A stretch of DNA of 12,695 nucleotides from HGM12998 sp900756495 (GCA_958477305.1 CAUEFI010000036.1:1-12695), one strand, 5' to 3'. Positions 5,623 to 12,695 are shown, counted from the first letter of the stretch. The notes: generated by a model not told the origin, from the sequence alone. Numbers and translations are program-made.

Positions 5623-5666
5623 GTGAGGCCGGCATCGGATCAAATTTGATCCGATGCCGGCCTCAC
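5623..5666. terminator. 44-bp perfect palindrome between convergent genes
   Basis: Every base of 5623-5666 pairs about the centre 5644/5645 (left arm GTGAGGCCGGCATCGGATCA, central AAATTT). It lies between the prfB stop (5617) and the end of the convergent regulator gene (5696). It probably ends transcription from both sides, although neither flank has a clear T-run. Confidence 0.7.
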
Positions 5667-5695
5667 AATCTTAACAGCAGCCATTCAGGCGGCGG

Positions 5696-7987
5696 TCAGA
5701 GGGGTTCCCCACGGCTGTTACCACCTGTCCATGGCAGATAGCATACATCGTTGCGGCCGAGATATAGGACGCGGTGGAGAAGTTCGGAGCGGGAATTGAC
5801 CTCCATCTTCTGATAAATTTGCTTGACATGAAAGTTTACTGTATTGAGTGAGATGCACATAACCTGTGCAATTTCCCGATAGGGAAGGCCGTGGCAGAGG
5901 TGCGTCAGGACTTCGCGTTCACGGGCGGTAAGCGCCTGATCCAAGCTGCCAAAACTGGCGTGCGCCTGCTCCAGATCTGAAGAGAGAAAGGTTGCAAGAA
6001 AGTCGCTCTGGGGATCCAACTGCACAGTCCGCATAGTCATTGGCACTGGTTTGATGTTCTGTTTAAAATAGCACAGAAGACTGGAGGTATGCTCCAACTT
6101 CTCCGCCTGCGCAAGGCTGCGTATATGGTCTTGGAATTTATCCAAAATATTGCTCATACGTACGGGAGAGACGTCCTCATCGTCTAAGAATTCTTCAAGG
6201 ACACTATTCATGTAATATATGGTTCCGTCCCGGCTGGAGAGAATCGTTCCTATCCGAGATAGATCCAATATCCGCTGAATATATGCCTGGCGTGTCTCGA
6301 TCTCCCGGTGCATACGTCCATTCAACAGCGCCAAATTCAAATGGTGGGAGATTTGCTTGACGAGTGTGATTTCCAGGGGAGAAAAGCCGCGGTCGCCTGA
6401 AATTCTGGCAAAGGAGACAGCGCCATGCAGGCAAGCTGCCCTGGAATAGAGCGGTACATAGAGGATATCAGCCGGACGGCCGAAATCTCTCTCAAGCTGC
6501 TCCAGGGAGAACGAGCCTCCGGATACTCCGCGCGTCTTGGAGGCAGAAAGAAGGGTGTTTTGTCTGGGCAGCTGGCGGATAGCGTCCTGGTACCACTTAT
6601 CTCCGCCGGCAATGGCGAGCGGCTGGTTTTTCGAGTCCAGGGGGAAAAGCTCCAGACCATAGGCATCTGCTTCAATGACCTCCGGAATAGAGGCCAGGTA
6701 GAGGTGCTGAATTTCCTCCACATCCAGGCTGCCGTGGAGCAGCATCAGCATATGTTGAAACCGCTCCAACAGGCGATCCTGGTGCAGGAGACTGTCCAGA
6801 TGCAGGATGGGAGGCGTGTTGATATATTTCCGCCTGGCAACCGCCGGCAATACATAGACATCTCCCTTTCCAGACGCATCAGCGGCCGTGTGGAAGCCGC
6901 TCAGGTTAAAACGGCCGGCGCCATCTACCCAGACCAAGTCTCCAGTGAAAAGCCAATAGCCGGATGGGGATTGCCCTAAATATCCAATGAACTGCCACGG
7001 TGTGTGGATGGCCAGCTCTCCCACGGTGTTGGATGCCACTGATTCCCCGTGCCTGTCGACAACTTTAGCTTCTACTCCGGGGAGGAACACGCCGCTGGAA
7101 GGGAGGTAGTGTGCCTGAGCCGAGCGGTGCTCATCCGGGCCCAAAATAGCTATGGTGCCTACTGCTTCAGTTAGCCCATAATCTGAAAAGAGCTGAACGT
7201 CAGGAAGCAGCGCCTGTGTCTGCATCAGTGTCTCCATGGGGAGAGGCTCCAGACAGTACCGCAAGATCCGCAGAGCCTGGAAATACTCAGGGCTAAAATT
7301 TCTGTGATACAAAAGCCGGGTAAGCATTGTGGAGGGAATCACCAGGTTTGTGATCGGGCAGGCGCGGCAGCAGTCCAGCAGCCCGTCCACAGAATAGGCG
7401 GAGGGGATTGCCGCTGTTCGCCCCAAAAGAAGTGCCCGCAGCAGCTCCAGCATTCCGGATACATGCCATGGGGGGATGGCGGATAGCTTCAGCCCTGTGG
7501 GATCCGACTCCTCATATCTGTGACATACCATAGCCCTGTTCAGTAGTGACTGACTGGAAATACGGACCAGCTTCCCAACTCCGGATGTTCCGCCGGTGGG
7601 GAAAATGACCTCCTGGACAGGTGCTTTTGCGGATTCAGCGCCGCAGAGGCACAAAGGCGCATATCCCTGGGTAGTAATACAGCCGTGAAGAGGCAGGTGT
7701 GCTCCAAGCCGGCACAAGTCCTCTTCGCGGGTATCAGGCGGTAAGAAAAGAGCCCCAGCCCCGATTCGGGCAGCCGCCAGACAGGCCAGGACGGCCTCTG
7801 TGCCGTCCGGCAGGCAGACGGCGATCCAATTGCCGGAGGTCAAGCCGCTCTGTGCCAGCCCGCTATACCGCGCCTGACATCGCTCCAGCAGTTCATGCAT
7901 GTTCCAGCGTGTCCCCGCAGTTACCAGGGCGATACGCTCGGGCTCCTTTTGGGCCTGTGTCCGGAAGAGGTCATATCCATTTTCCAT
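5696..7987 (-). CDS. ANL adenylation core fused to GAF, PAS-like and LuxR HTH domains
   Basis: This 763-residue protein has an unusual domain order. Residues 1-385 are an adenylate-forming (acyl-CoA synthetase/MenE-like) core: A3 loop FPTGGTSGVGKLV (129-141, Lys139), PPWHVSGM (172-179), YGLTE (270-274) and TGD (348-350). The usual C-terminal swivel domain with the catalytic A10 Lys is absent; the sequence leaves the ANL fold at a degraded A8 hinge (SGKGDVYVLPAV). A GAF-like domain follows (about 400-557), then a PAS-like segment (about 570-665, RIGTILSSRDGTIYYMNSVL), then a LuxR/GerE helix-turn-helix (684-742, LTAREREVLTHL to EVNSRSELLHRV). ATG 7987 was chosen because GGGG lies 8 bases upstream; a GTG at 8056 lies inside a hairpin. 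It is the last gene of the carrier-dehydratase cluster, 85 bases after the dehydratase. I infer a cytoplasmic regulator that senses a carboxylate, acyl-adenylate or nucleotide. Confidence 0.85.
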   Translation of the reverse strand: MENGYDLFRTQAQKEPERIALVTAGTRWNMHELLERCQARYSGLAQSGLTSGNWIAVCLPDGTEAVLACLAAARIGAGALFLPPDTREEDLCRLGAHLPLHGCITTQGYAPLCLCGAESAKAPVQEVIFPTGGTSGVGKLVRISSQSLLNRAMVCHRYEESDPTGLKLSAIPPWHVSGMLELLRALLLGRTAAIPSAYSVDGLLDCCRACPITNLVIPSTMLTRLLYHRNFSPEYFQALRILRYCLEPLPMETLMQTQALLPDVQLFSDYGLTEAVGTIAILGPDEHRSAQAHYLPSSGVFLPGVEAKVVDRHGESVASNTVGELAIHTPWQFIGYLGQSPSGYWLFTGDLVWVDGAGRFNLSGFHTAADASGKGDVYVLPAVARRKYINTPPILHLDSLLHQDRLLERFQHMLMLLHGSLDVEEIQHLYLASIPEVIEADAYGLELFPLDSKNQPLAIAGGDKWYQDAIRQLPRQNTLLSASKTRGVSGGSFSLEQLERDFGRPADILYVPLYSRAACLHGAVSFARISGDRGFSPLEITLVKQISHHLNLALLNGRMHREIETRQAYIQRILDLSRIGTILSSRDGTIYYMNSVLEEFLDDEDVSPVRMSNILDKFQDHIRSLAQAEKLEHTSSLLCYFKQNIKPVPMTMRTVQLDPQSDFLATFLSSDLEQAHASFGSLDQALTAREREVLTHLCHGLPYREIAQVMCISLNTVNFHVKQIYQKMEVNSRSELLHRVLYLGRNDVCYLPWTGGNSRGEPL

Positions 7988-8024
7988 CGTCATTTCCCCG
8001 CCCATCTTCAAAGAAACACTGACA

Positions 8025-8062
8025 CCCGGAGCAGAGCGGCTGTCTGGCCGCTCCACTCCGGG
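8025..8062 (-). terminator. Intercistronic hairpin before the regulator gene
   Basis: On the minus strand CCCGGAG/CTCCGGG (7 bp), a 2x2 TG/TG mismatch and GAGCGG/CCGCTC (6 bp) enclose an 8-nt loop. A partly T-rich tail (GTGTTTCTTTG) begins several bases after the stem. It lies between the dehydratase stop (8073) and the regulator start (7987). It may be a partial terminator lowering regulator expression, or an RNA-stabilising stem. Confidence 0.5.
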
Positions 8063-8072
8063 TAATGTACAT

Positions 8073-9278
8073 TTAACTTAACAGTTCTTCCGTCTCTACT
8101 TTGGACATGTCGATGTCACAGCCGATTCCGGGAATTTCCGGAGGAGCCACCAGTCCGCCTTCGGGACGGGTGGGGTGGGACAAAAAGAATTGAGCTGCCT
8201 CATTGATATTCAAGAGGTACTCTGTCATGGGACAGACGTCAGGGCTGGAGGAGACCATCATATGGGCTACAACATTGGGACAGCAGTTGTGAAGGTAGAC
8301 TTTTCTGCTGTAGCAAGCGGCCAGCTCTATGATCCGCTTGGCCTCGCCAATGCCGCCGCACCACATAGGCTCGGGCTGGTAGATGTCTGCCGCACCCAGA
8401 TCCATCATCTGCTTAAATGACCAGCGCGTTACGCTGTGTTCCCCGGCGGAAATGGGGATGGGACAGTTCTGCCGCAGCCGGGCATATTCGTCCATCCGGT
8501 CAGGCAGGCAGGGTTCCTCCAGCCAGGCAATTTGGATATGGGCAATGCGCCGGGCAAGCTCCATGGTATACTCATAGTCCCAGCAACACACCGCCTCCAG
8601 AGCAATCAGCGGCGCATCGCCAACAGCTTGACGGACTGATTCCAAGGTGCGGCAGGTCTCCTCAATTCCTTTTCGCCCTTGTTGAGGGCCATACTTGGAG
8701 TAGATTTTCACACCGGGCGACCCGGCTTGGGTATGCTGTCTGACAATGGGGAGCAGGATTGCATCATCATGGGGCAGTCCTGCAGTATTTGTATAAGCTG
8801 GAGCCGCTTGCCGTACCCGCCCCCCAAAAAGTTCATAAAGCGGCACGCCCAGCGCCTTGCACTTGATATCCCAGAGTGCTGCCTCGGCGTGACTGACAGC
8901 CCGGGTCAGGTCGCCGGCAGTCTGATCCAAGCTGATGCGGTACATGATGTCCTTCAGATAATCAATCCGCATGGGATCTTGTCCGGTGAGCGTGTGCTTG
9001 ACATGGTTGAGCAGATAGTAGGTGATTCCTGGAAATGTAATGGGCCCCACCACGCCTGAAATTCCCTGGTCGGTATCAATCTGCAGGAAATCCTGGGTGA
9101 GACGCATTTCGCCCCCGGCGTCCTTGACCGGTGTAATGGTTACCCGCGCCGCTGCGCTATGGCGCCGGAAATCTGGATAAATATCGGTGGCGTTTACAAT
9201 GCAGGTATCGGTATAGGCCTCTGAAGGCCCGGTATAGCGGCAGGAGAGCCGCCGGATTTTGATATCAGTGATTTTCAC
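8073..9278 (-). CDS. Enolase-superfamily sugar-acid dehydratase (RhamD-like)
   Basis: The start is GTG 9278, since GGGAGGT (9291-9285) is 6 bases upstream; a longer frame to 9314 would overlap the carrier gene. The 401-residue product has the mandelate racemase/muconate lactonizing enzyme layout: capping domain (about 1-120), then a TIM barrel with the Mg ligands Glu228 (LEAVCCW), Glu254 or 255 (WLEEP) and Glu280 (GEH), a candidate Asp298 (ADIYQPEP) and the base His330 (YLHNCCPN). The GP after a Lys-rich strand (VKIYSKYGP) and the QPEPMWCGG segment resemble rhamnonate-type acid-sugar dehydratases, which remove water from an aldonate to give a 2-keto-3-deoxy acid. Substrate cannot be read from sequence. 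The first ligand is Glu where RhamD has Asp. It is 19 bases downstream of the carrier and co-transcribed with it. Confidence 0.85.
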   Translation of the reverse strand: MKITDIKIRRLSCRYTGPSEAYTDTCIVNATDIYPDFRRHSAAARVTITPVKDAGGEMRLTQDFLQIDTDQGISGVVGPITFPGITYYLLNHVKHTLTGQDPMRIDYLKDIMYRISLDQTAGDLTRAVSHAEAALWDIKCKALGVPLYELFGGRVRQAAPAYTNTAGLPHDDAILLPIVRQHTQAGSPGVKIYSKYGPQQGRKGIEETCRTLESVRQAVGDAPLIALEAVCCWDYEYTMELARRIAHIQIAWLEEPCLPDRMDEYARLRQNCPIPISAGEHSVTRWSFKQMMDLGAADIYQPEPMWCGGIGEAKRIIELAACYSRKVYLHNCCPNVVAHMMVSSSPDVCPMTEYLLNINEAAQFFLSHPTRPEGGLVAPPEIPGIGCDIDMSKVETEELLS

Positions 9279-9297
9279 AGGTCTACCTCCCAAACGA

Positions 9298-10590
9298 TCA
9301 ACTGATAATTCCAATCAGAGCCATGACGCACAGAAGCCCCAGGTTGCAGAGCACGGCGATCAGCGACTGAAACATCATTTTCTGGAACCGCTCCTCCCGT
9401 ACGAAGGAGAGGAACACGCCGCCGCCGGTAGAAAAGGGGCTCATCCCCATTCCGATGGCGGGTACACAGACACAGGAGATGAGCAGTGGGGCGCTGATAC
9501 CTGTGGCTACGGAAATAGAGATGGCAATGGGCACCATGAGCGGCATGACTACAGAGGTACCGTCGGAGAACAGGCTGAGCACGCCGGACAGCAGGACAAT
9601 CAGTACCGGAATCAGAGTATCGGACACACCGTTGGAGACCGCGCCGGAAATCAGTTCGGACAAGCCTGCCTGCCGCATAACACCCATTAGACAGGTCATG
9701 CCGCCGAGGAGGATAATCACGCTCCAGGGGATACTCTTCTTAAAGACATCCTTTTCACTGCCGATGCGGAAGAGGACACAGGCCATAATACCTCCGGCGT
9801 AGACCAGAGAGATATCGAGTTTACTGAGGGCGGCAGTGATCGGGTTGGGACAGAAGGTCTGGAAAATTGAGGGGACAAAGAGGAAGAGAATACAGATGAA
9901 AATAATGGCTAGATTCATTTTCTGCTGTTTAGTGGGCGGTTCCGGCCGTTGGATCAACTCCTTGGGCAATTGAATACGGTACAGCCGAAGGACAACATAA
10001 TAGATGGCATACAGGATAAAAAACGCTTTTGTGGCGTTGAGGAAGACGTGCATGACAGTCCCCTGAATGTCTATTTCAAGACCTGAGGACGAGATCATAC
10101 CAGCCAGCATGATGCCCACCATGCCGAGGGAACTGAGGGTGCCCGACATGCCGCCAGCGTTGGCCCCAACAGTCAGAAAGAGCTCGCTGGTCTGCGTCGC
10201 ATAACAGAGCGTCATAAAGATCGGGAACAGGAACATATTGACCGCAGGCGGAGATACGCCGATGGCTGAGAGTGCAAAGTTCAGCCCGAGGTAGACGACA
10301 GGAATGAGCCATGGGACATTTCTTACCCAGTAGAGTACGACCTTTGCGATATATTGAATGGTTCCGCTCTCCACCGCAAAGCCAAAGAAAGCTGTAACAA
10401 CAATGAGCTGCACCGTTGTTCGCGCGGGCCAGAACGCATAGATCTCTGCGGGAGACATACCCATGCCAAAGGTGCCGAGAAGAAATGCAAACACCAGCGC
10501 AACCACACCGACATTGGTTTTAAACTTTGTGCCCCACGCTACCGAAATGACCACTGCGATGAATGCAAGAAGAATGATGGTTGTATTCAT
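9298..10590 (-). CDS. MatC-like / ion-transporter-superfamily carboxylate carrier
   Basis: This is a 430-residue integral membrane protein with about 11-12 hydrophobic segments. The N-terminus (KFKTNVGVVALVFAFLLGTF, GMGMSPAEIYAFWP, then FFGFAVESGTIQYIA) has the pattern of the MatC_N dicarboxylate-carrier family. The second half repeats the fold and carries SDGTSVVMPLMVP and GMGMSPFSTGGGVFLS, the re-entrant-loop style of the SLC13/IT superfamily. A soluble loop (about residues 205-225) splits the halves. It presumably imports a carboxylate by ion symport; MatC itself handles malonate. Start ATG 10590 follows AAGAAGG by 5 bases. It is the first gene of the cluster, and the dehydratase RBS begins 6 bases after its stop, so uptake and dehydration are very likely coupled. 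Confidence 0.85.
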   Translation of the reverse strand: MNTTIILLAFIAVVISVAWGTKFKTNVGVVALVFAFLLGTFGMGMSPAEIYAFWPARTTVQLIVVTAFFGFAVESGTIQYIAKVVLYWVRNVPWLIPVVYLGLNFALSAIGVSPPAVNMFLFPIFMTLCYATQTSELFLTVGANAGGMSGTLSSLGMVGIMLAGMISSSGLEIDIQGTVMHVFLNATKAFFILYAIYYVVLRLYRIQLPKELIQRPEPPTKQQKMNLAIIFICILFLFVPSIFQTFCPNPITAALSKLDISLVYAGGIMACVLFRIGSEKDVFKKSIPWSVIILLGGMTCLMGVMRQAGLSELISGAVSNGVSDTLIPVLIVLLSGVLSLFSDGTSVVMPLMVPIAISISVATGISAPLLISCVCVPAIGMGMSPFSTGGGVFLSFVREERFQKMMFQSLIAVLCNLGLLCVMALIGIIS

Positions 10591-10659
10591 ATCTGCCTTC
10601 TTTCTGTTCAGTGTCCATAAGGTTTGTGCAGAAGGGGCCCGCTCCTGCTGTTAATCCTT

Positions 10660-10688
10660 ATTATACCGCCCAAGATACATCTTTGGAA
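10660..10688 (-). promoter_or_regulatory. Putative activator-dependent promoter of the carrier operon
   Basis: A perfect TATAAT on the minus strand (10665-10660) lies about 70 bp before the carrier ATG. The -35 at 17 bp spacing is TTCCAA, only 3 of 6 matches, as often seen at activator-dependent promoters. The rest of the gene-free stretch 10591-10925 holds the repeats at 10820-10861 and the MATE terminator; I see no small gene in it. Confidence 0.5.
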
Positions 10689-10819
10689 CTACATAAATAT
10701 GTGGTCTTTGCCTGGAGATGGCGTGATATTGTGGAGTCGGAGGCATCCTCTGATGAGAGAGGGGGGAGGGTTCCGGCTCAATTCAATGATTTTAAACTGG
10801 GGAGGTATATGGCTGGGGT

Positions 10820-10861
10820 ACCAGTGATAATCTGCTGGTTTGAGGTAAAGACTGAGGTAAA
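10820..10861. promoter_or_regulatory. 20-bp dyad plus paired direct repeat upstream of the carrier operon
   Basis: ACCAG (10820-10824) and CTGGT (10835-10839) form a 20-bp dyad with 5-bp arms, the overall shape of LuxR-type boxes. TGAGGTAAA occurs at 10841-10849 and again at 10853-10861, a perfect 9-bp direct repeat with a 12-bp period. They lie 130-200 bp upstream of the putative -10 box. A regulatory role is inferred. Confidence 0.4.
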
Positions 10862-10903
10862 CAAGAAAACATTCCCAGCTCGACGATACGGAGCGGGGAA
10901 TGT
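10861..10903 (-). terminator. Terminator of the MBL-MATE operon
   Basis: On the minus strand ACATTCCC/GGGAATGT (8 bp), one mismatch and GCTC/GAGC (4 bp) enclose a 9-nt loop, followed by TTTTCTTGT. It begins 22 bases after the MATE stop codon and isolates the carrier operon from upstream read-through. Confidence 0.85.
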
Positions 10904-10925
10904 CCTCTAAAATACGGTATTTCTG

Positions 10926-12314
10926 TCATGTACAGTCTGGCATGGCGCTGGCAGGGGGAAAAAGCTTTTTCCAGCAGACGGCTGCCAGTAGAATGGAGGC
11001 GGCAAAAGCGAAAGCGTCAGATACTGGCCCCGCTAAGAGGGCCCCCTCTACACCCAGAGCCTGGGAGAGAAGTACAATAGAGGGGATCAGGAAGAGAATC
11101 TGGCGGGAGAGGGACAGAAAAGAGGCCTGGAAGGGCCTGCCCAGCGCCTGAAAGAAAATTCCGGTCACAGTTCCAACACCAATGGTCCAGCATAGCAGCA
11201 GATAGACGCGCAGGCTTTTTACCGCGAACTCCACATAAAGAGCCGACTCCCTGCCGAAGAGGCCGATCACGGACTCAGGGCAGAGTTGAAACAAAAGAAA
11301 GGCGGCTGTCATAATGCCGGTAGCGATCAGGAGGGCCAGCCAATAGGCCCGCTTAACCCGGCTGTACTGGCCACAGCCATAATTATAGCCCAGAATGGGC
11401 TGAATGCCAGTGGCAAGGCCTAGAACCATGCTGGTGACCAGCTGGCTGACCTTCATAGTTACCCCCAGGGCAGCCAGAGGAATATCGGCGCCGTATTTGG
11501 ACAGGGCTCCATAGGCGGCCAGGGTGTTGTTCATCACGGCAATGACAAGGACCGCCGCGATTTGAGTAATAAAGCTGGAGGCTCCCAGGAGGAGCATGCG
11601 TCCCGCCGTATTCAGCCGGGGAATGAAATAGGCCCGCCTGAGCTGGATATTTTGAAAGCGGAAAAGGCAGGCCAGAAAGTATACTGCGTTCAGACCTTGG
11701 CCCAGAATGGTGGCTAAGGCGGCGCCCTCCACACCCCAGTGAAAGACAAAGATAAAGAGAGGATCCAGAATAAAGTTGGTTCCGCAGCCCATCAGAAGAC
11801 CCAGCATAGTGGCATGGGGCCTTCCGTCAGCGCGGAGGATAGAGGCAAAGGAACAGCAGACAGCCGACAGGGGAAAGCCAAGAACAATGATGCGCCCATA
11901 ACCGATGGCGTAGGGCAGTACAGTATCGGTAGCCCCGAAAAGGCGGCACAGCGGTTCTAAAAAGAGGAGGCCCAAAATCAGGAGGAGAAGGCCCACACCA
12001 AAGGTAAACGTAACGGCTGTCCCTACCCCCCGGGCCGCCTGTTCGCTCTCTCCACGCCCCAGATTCAGACTCATCCAGGCGGCGCACCCGTCTCCGATCA
12101 TCTGACACAAGGCCATCAGGAGAACCATCATAGGTAAAATGATGTTGGTTGCGGCATTTCCCAGGTAGCCTACTCCCTGCCCAATAAAGATTTGGTCTAC
12201 CATATTATAGAGGGAGTTGACAACCAGAGCCACCATGCTGGGGATGGCAAAGCGGACCATCAGACGGCTGAGCTTTTGGGTGCCCAGTGGATTTTCGGCG
12301 ATTTGTCCTTCCAT
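10926..12314 (-). CDS. MATE-family multidrug/cation efflux transporter (MepA-like)
   Basis: The 462-residue membrane protein has 12 predicted helices in two homologous halves. The N-terminus (ENPLGTQKLSRLMVRFAIPS, then ALVVNSLYNMVDQIFIGQGV) is the classic NorM/MepA start with the conserved VNSLYNMVDQIFIG. The second half begins near residue 235 with LLLGASSFITQIAAV, and ATGIQPILGYNYG is a family signature. MATE proteins export cationic drugs, dyes or metabolites using Na+ or H+ gradients; the substrate cannot be inferred. Start ATG 12314 follows GGGAGA by about 6 bases. It lies 16 bases downstream of the hydrolase gene, almost certainly in one operon, and ends at a strong terminator. No MarR-type regulator (as beside mepA) is visible in the window. 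Confidence 0.92.
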   Translation of the reverse strand: MEGQIAENPLGTQKLSRLMVRFAIPSMVALVVNSLYNMVDQIFIGQGVGYLGNAATNIILPMMVLLMALCQMIGDGCAAWMSLNLGRGESEQAARGVGTAVTFTFGVGLLLLILGLLFLEPLCRLFGATDTVLPYAIGYGRIIVLGFPLSAVCCSFASILRADGRPHATMLGLLMGCGTNFILDPLFIFVFHWGVEGAALATILGQGLNAVYFLACLFRFQNIQLRRAYFIPRLNTAGRMLLLGASSFITQIAAVLVIAVMNNTLAAYGALSKYGADIPLAALGVTMKVSQLVTSMVLGLATGIQPILGYNYGCGQYSRVKRAYWLALLIATGIMTAAFLLFQLCPESVIGLFGRESALYVEFAVKSLRVYLLLCWTIGVGTVTGIFFQALGRPFQASFLSLSRQILFLIPSIVLLSQALGVEGALLAGPVSDAFAFAASILLAAVCWKKLFPPASAMPDCT

Positions 12315-12330
12315 ACCCTATCTCCCGCGG

Positions 12331-12695
12331 TCAGGTCCGGAAGACTTTTGCATCATGCCCGGGGAAGACAGGGAGATTCAGGGCGCGGATCCGCTGCATG
12401 CTCCTGGAGATAACCTCCAGGTCATAATGGCCGCCATTGGGAACATTGTGTTCCAGATTTTCATAGGTGGGGATGAGGTCGCCGGCCAGGACAACGGGAC
12501 CGTGGGAGGAGGCTGCAACAATGCACTGGCTGCCTGTGGAGTGGCCCGGTGTGAGGAGGACGGAGATGCCGGGGAGGACGCTGTCCGTGTCGCCATCCAG
12601 CAGCTCATACCTGGATTGAAGGAGCAGAGCGCTGTCATAGCCGGGCTGATCTCCGGCCTGTAGCGGTTCATACTCAGAGCGCTGGGCATAGAACC
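12331..12695 (-). CDS. Metallo-beta-lactamase-fold hydrolase, lactonase-like (C-terminal part)
   Basis: A frame open to the window edge and ending at TGA 12333-12331 encodes about 121 C-terminal residues. It carries late MBL-fold motifs: LLTPGHSTGSQ with a metal-binding His, VLAGDLIPTYENLE with the bridging Asp, and PVFPGHDAKVF with the last His. This pattern resembles N-acyl-homoserine-lactonase-type (AiiA/AttM-like) members of the family, though that group includes many unrelated esterases and lactonases. The N-terminal HxHxDH motif lies outside the window and cannot be checked. The gene precedes the MATE exporter by 16 bases. There is no sign of frame damage in the visible part. Confidence 0.8.
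   Translation of the reverse strand, partial: FYAQRSEYEPLQAGDQPGYDSALLLQSRYELLDGDTDSVLPGISVLLTPGHSTGSQCIVAASSHGPVVLAGDLIPTYENLEHNVPNGGHYDLEVISRSMQRIRALNLPVFPGHDAKVFRT

Noticed and set aside
7988..8056. Longer N-terminus of the ANL-LuxR protein starting with GTG at 8056
   Set aside because: This start lies inside a strong hairpin, has no RBS, and adds residues without family resemblance.
5696..12695. Quorum-sensing or quorum-quenching circuit from a LuxR protein and a lactonase-like hydrolase
   Set aside because: The LuxR protein has no AHL-binding domain, no LuxI is present, and the two genes are in separate transcription units.

Overview
The window reads as a chromosome segment of a gut-type Clostridia bacterium (Bacillota, probably Oscillospiraceae-like). 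This is an inference from moderately GC-rich coding sequence, strong AAGGAGG ribosome binding sites, MepA-type MATE and Clostridia-style ICE genes; no marker fixes the species.

Region 1 (1 to about 3880) is the decayed end of an integrative mobile element. It holds a DUF3987 helicase/primase-type gene reduced to two out-of-frame pieces, several small phage/ICE proteins on the minus strand, a ribbon-helix-helix (RHH) repressor with three 18-bp operator-like repeats around divergent promoters, an Uma2-family nuclease gene with a +1 frameshift, and a tyrosine integrase with a broken N-terminus and a large internal deletion. The element looks immobile but still carries an apparently intact regulator.

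Region 2 (3901 to 4183) is a two-tRNA operon on the minus strand: promoter, tRNA-Leu(UAA), initiator tRNA-fMet(CAU), strong terminator. The integrase remnant abuts its 3' end.

Region 3 (4281 to 5666) is housekeeping: a 34-codon orphan ORF with its own terminator, then prfB (release factor 2) with a near-consensus promoter and no programmed frameshift, ending at a 44-bp perfect palindrome.

Region 4 (5696 to 10903, minus strand) is the most interesting part. It is a three-gene cluster transcribed in the order MatC-like carboxylate carrier, RhamD-like enolase-superfamily sugar-acid dehydratase, then a 763-residue protein in which a truncated adenylate-forming (ANL, acyl-CoA-synthetase-like) core is fused to GAF, PAS-like and LuxR-type DNA-binding domains. 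My inference is a sugar-acid or dicarboxylate uptake and dehydration module controlled by a regulator that uses an ANL fold as its ligand sensor. The upstream region has a TATAAT box with a poor -35, a paired direct repeat and a 20-bp dyad.

Region 5 (10861 to 12695, minus strand) is a metallo-beta-lactamase-fold hydrolase (lactonase-like, N-terminus outside the window) followed by a MepA-type MATE exporter and a good terminator.
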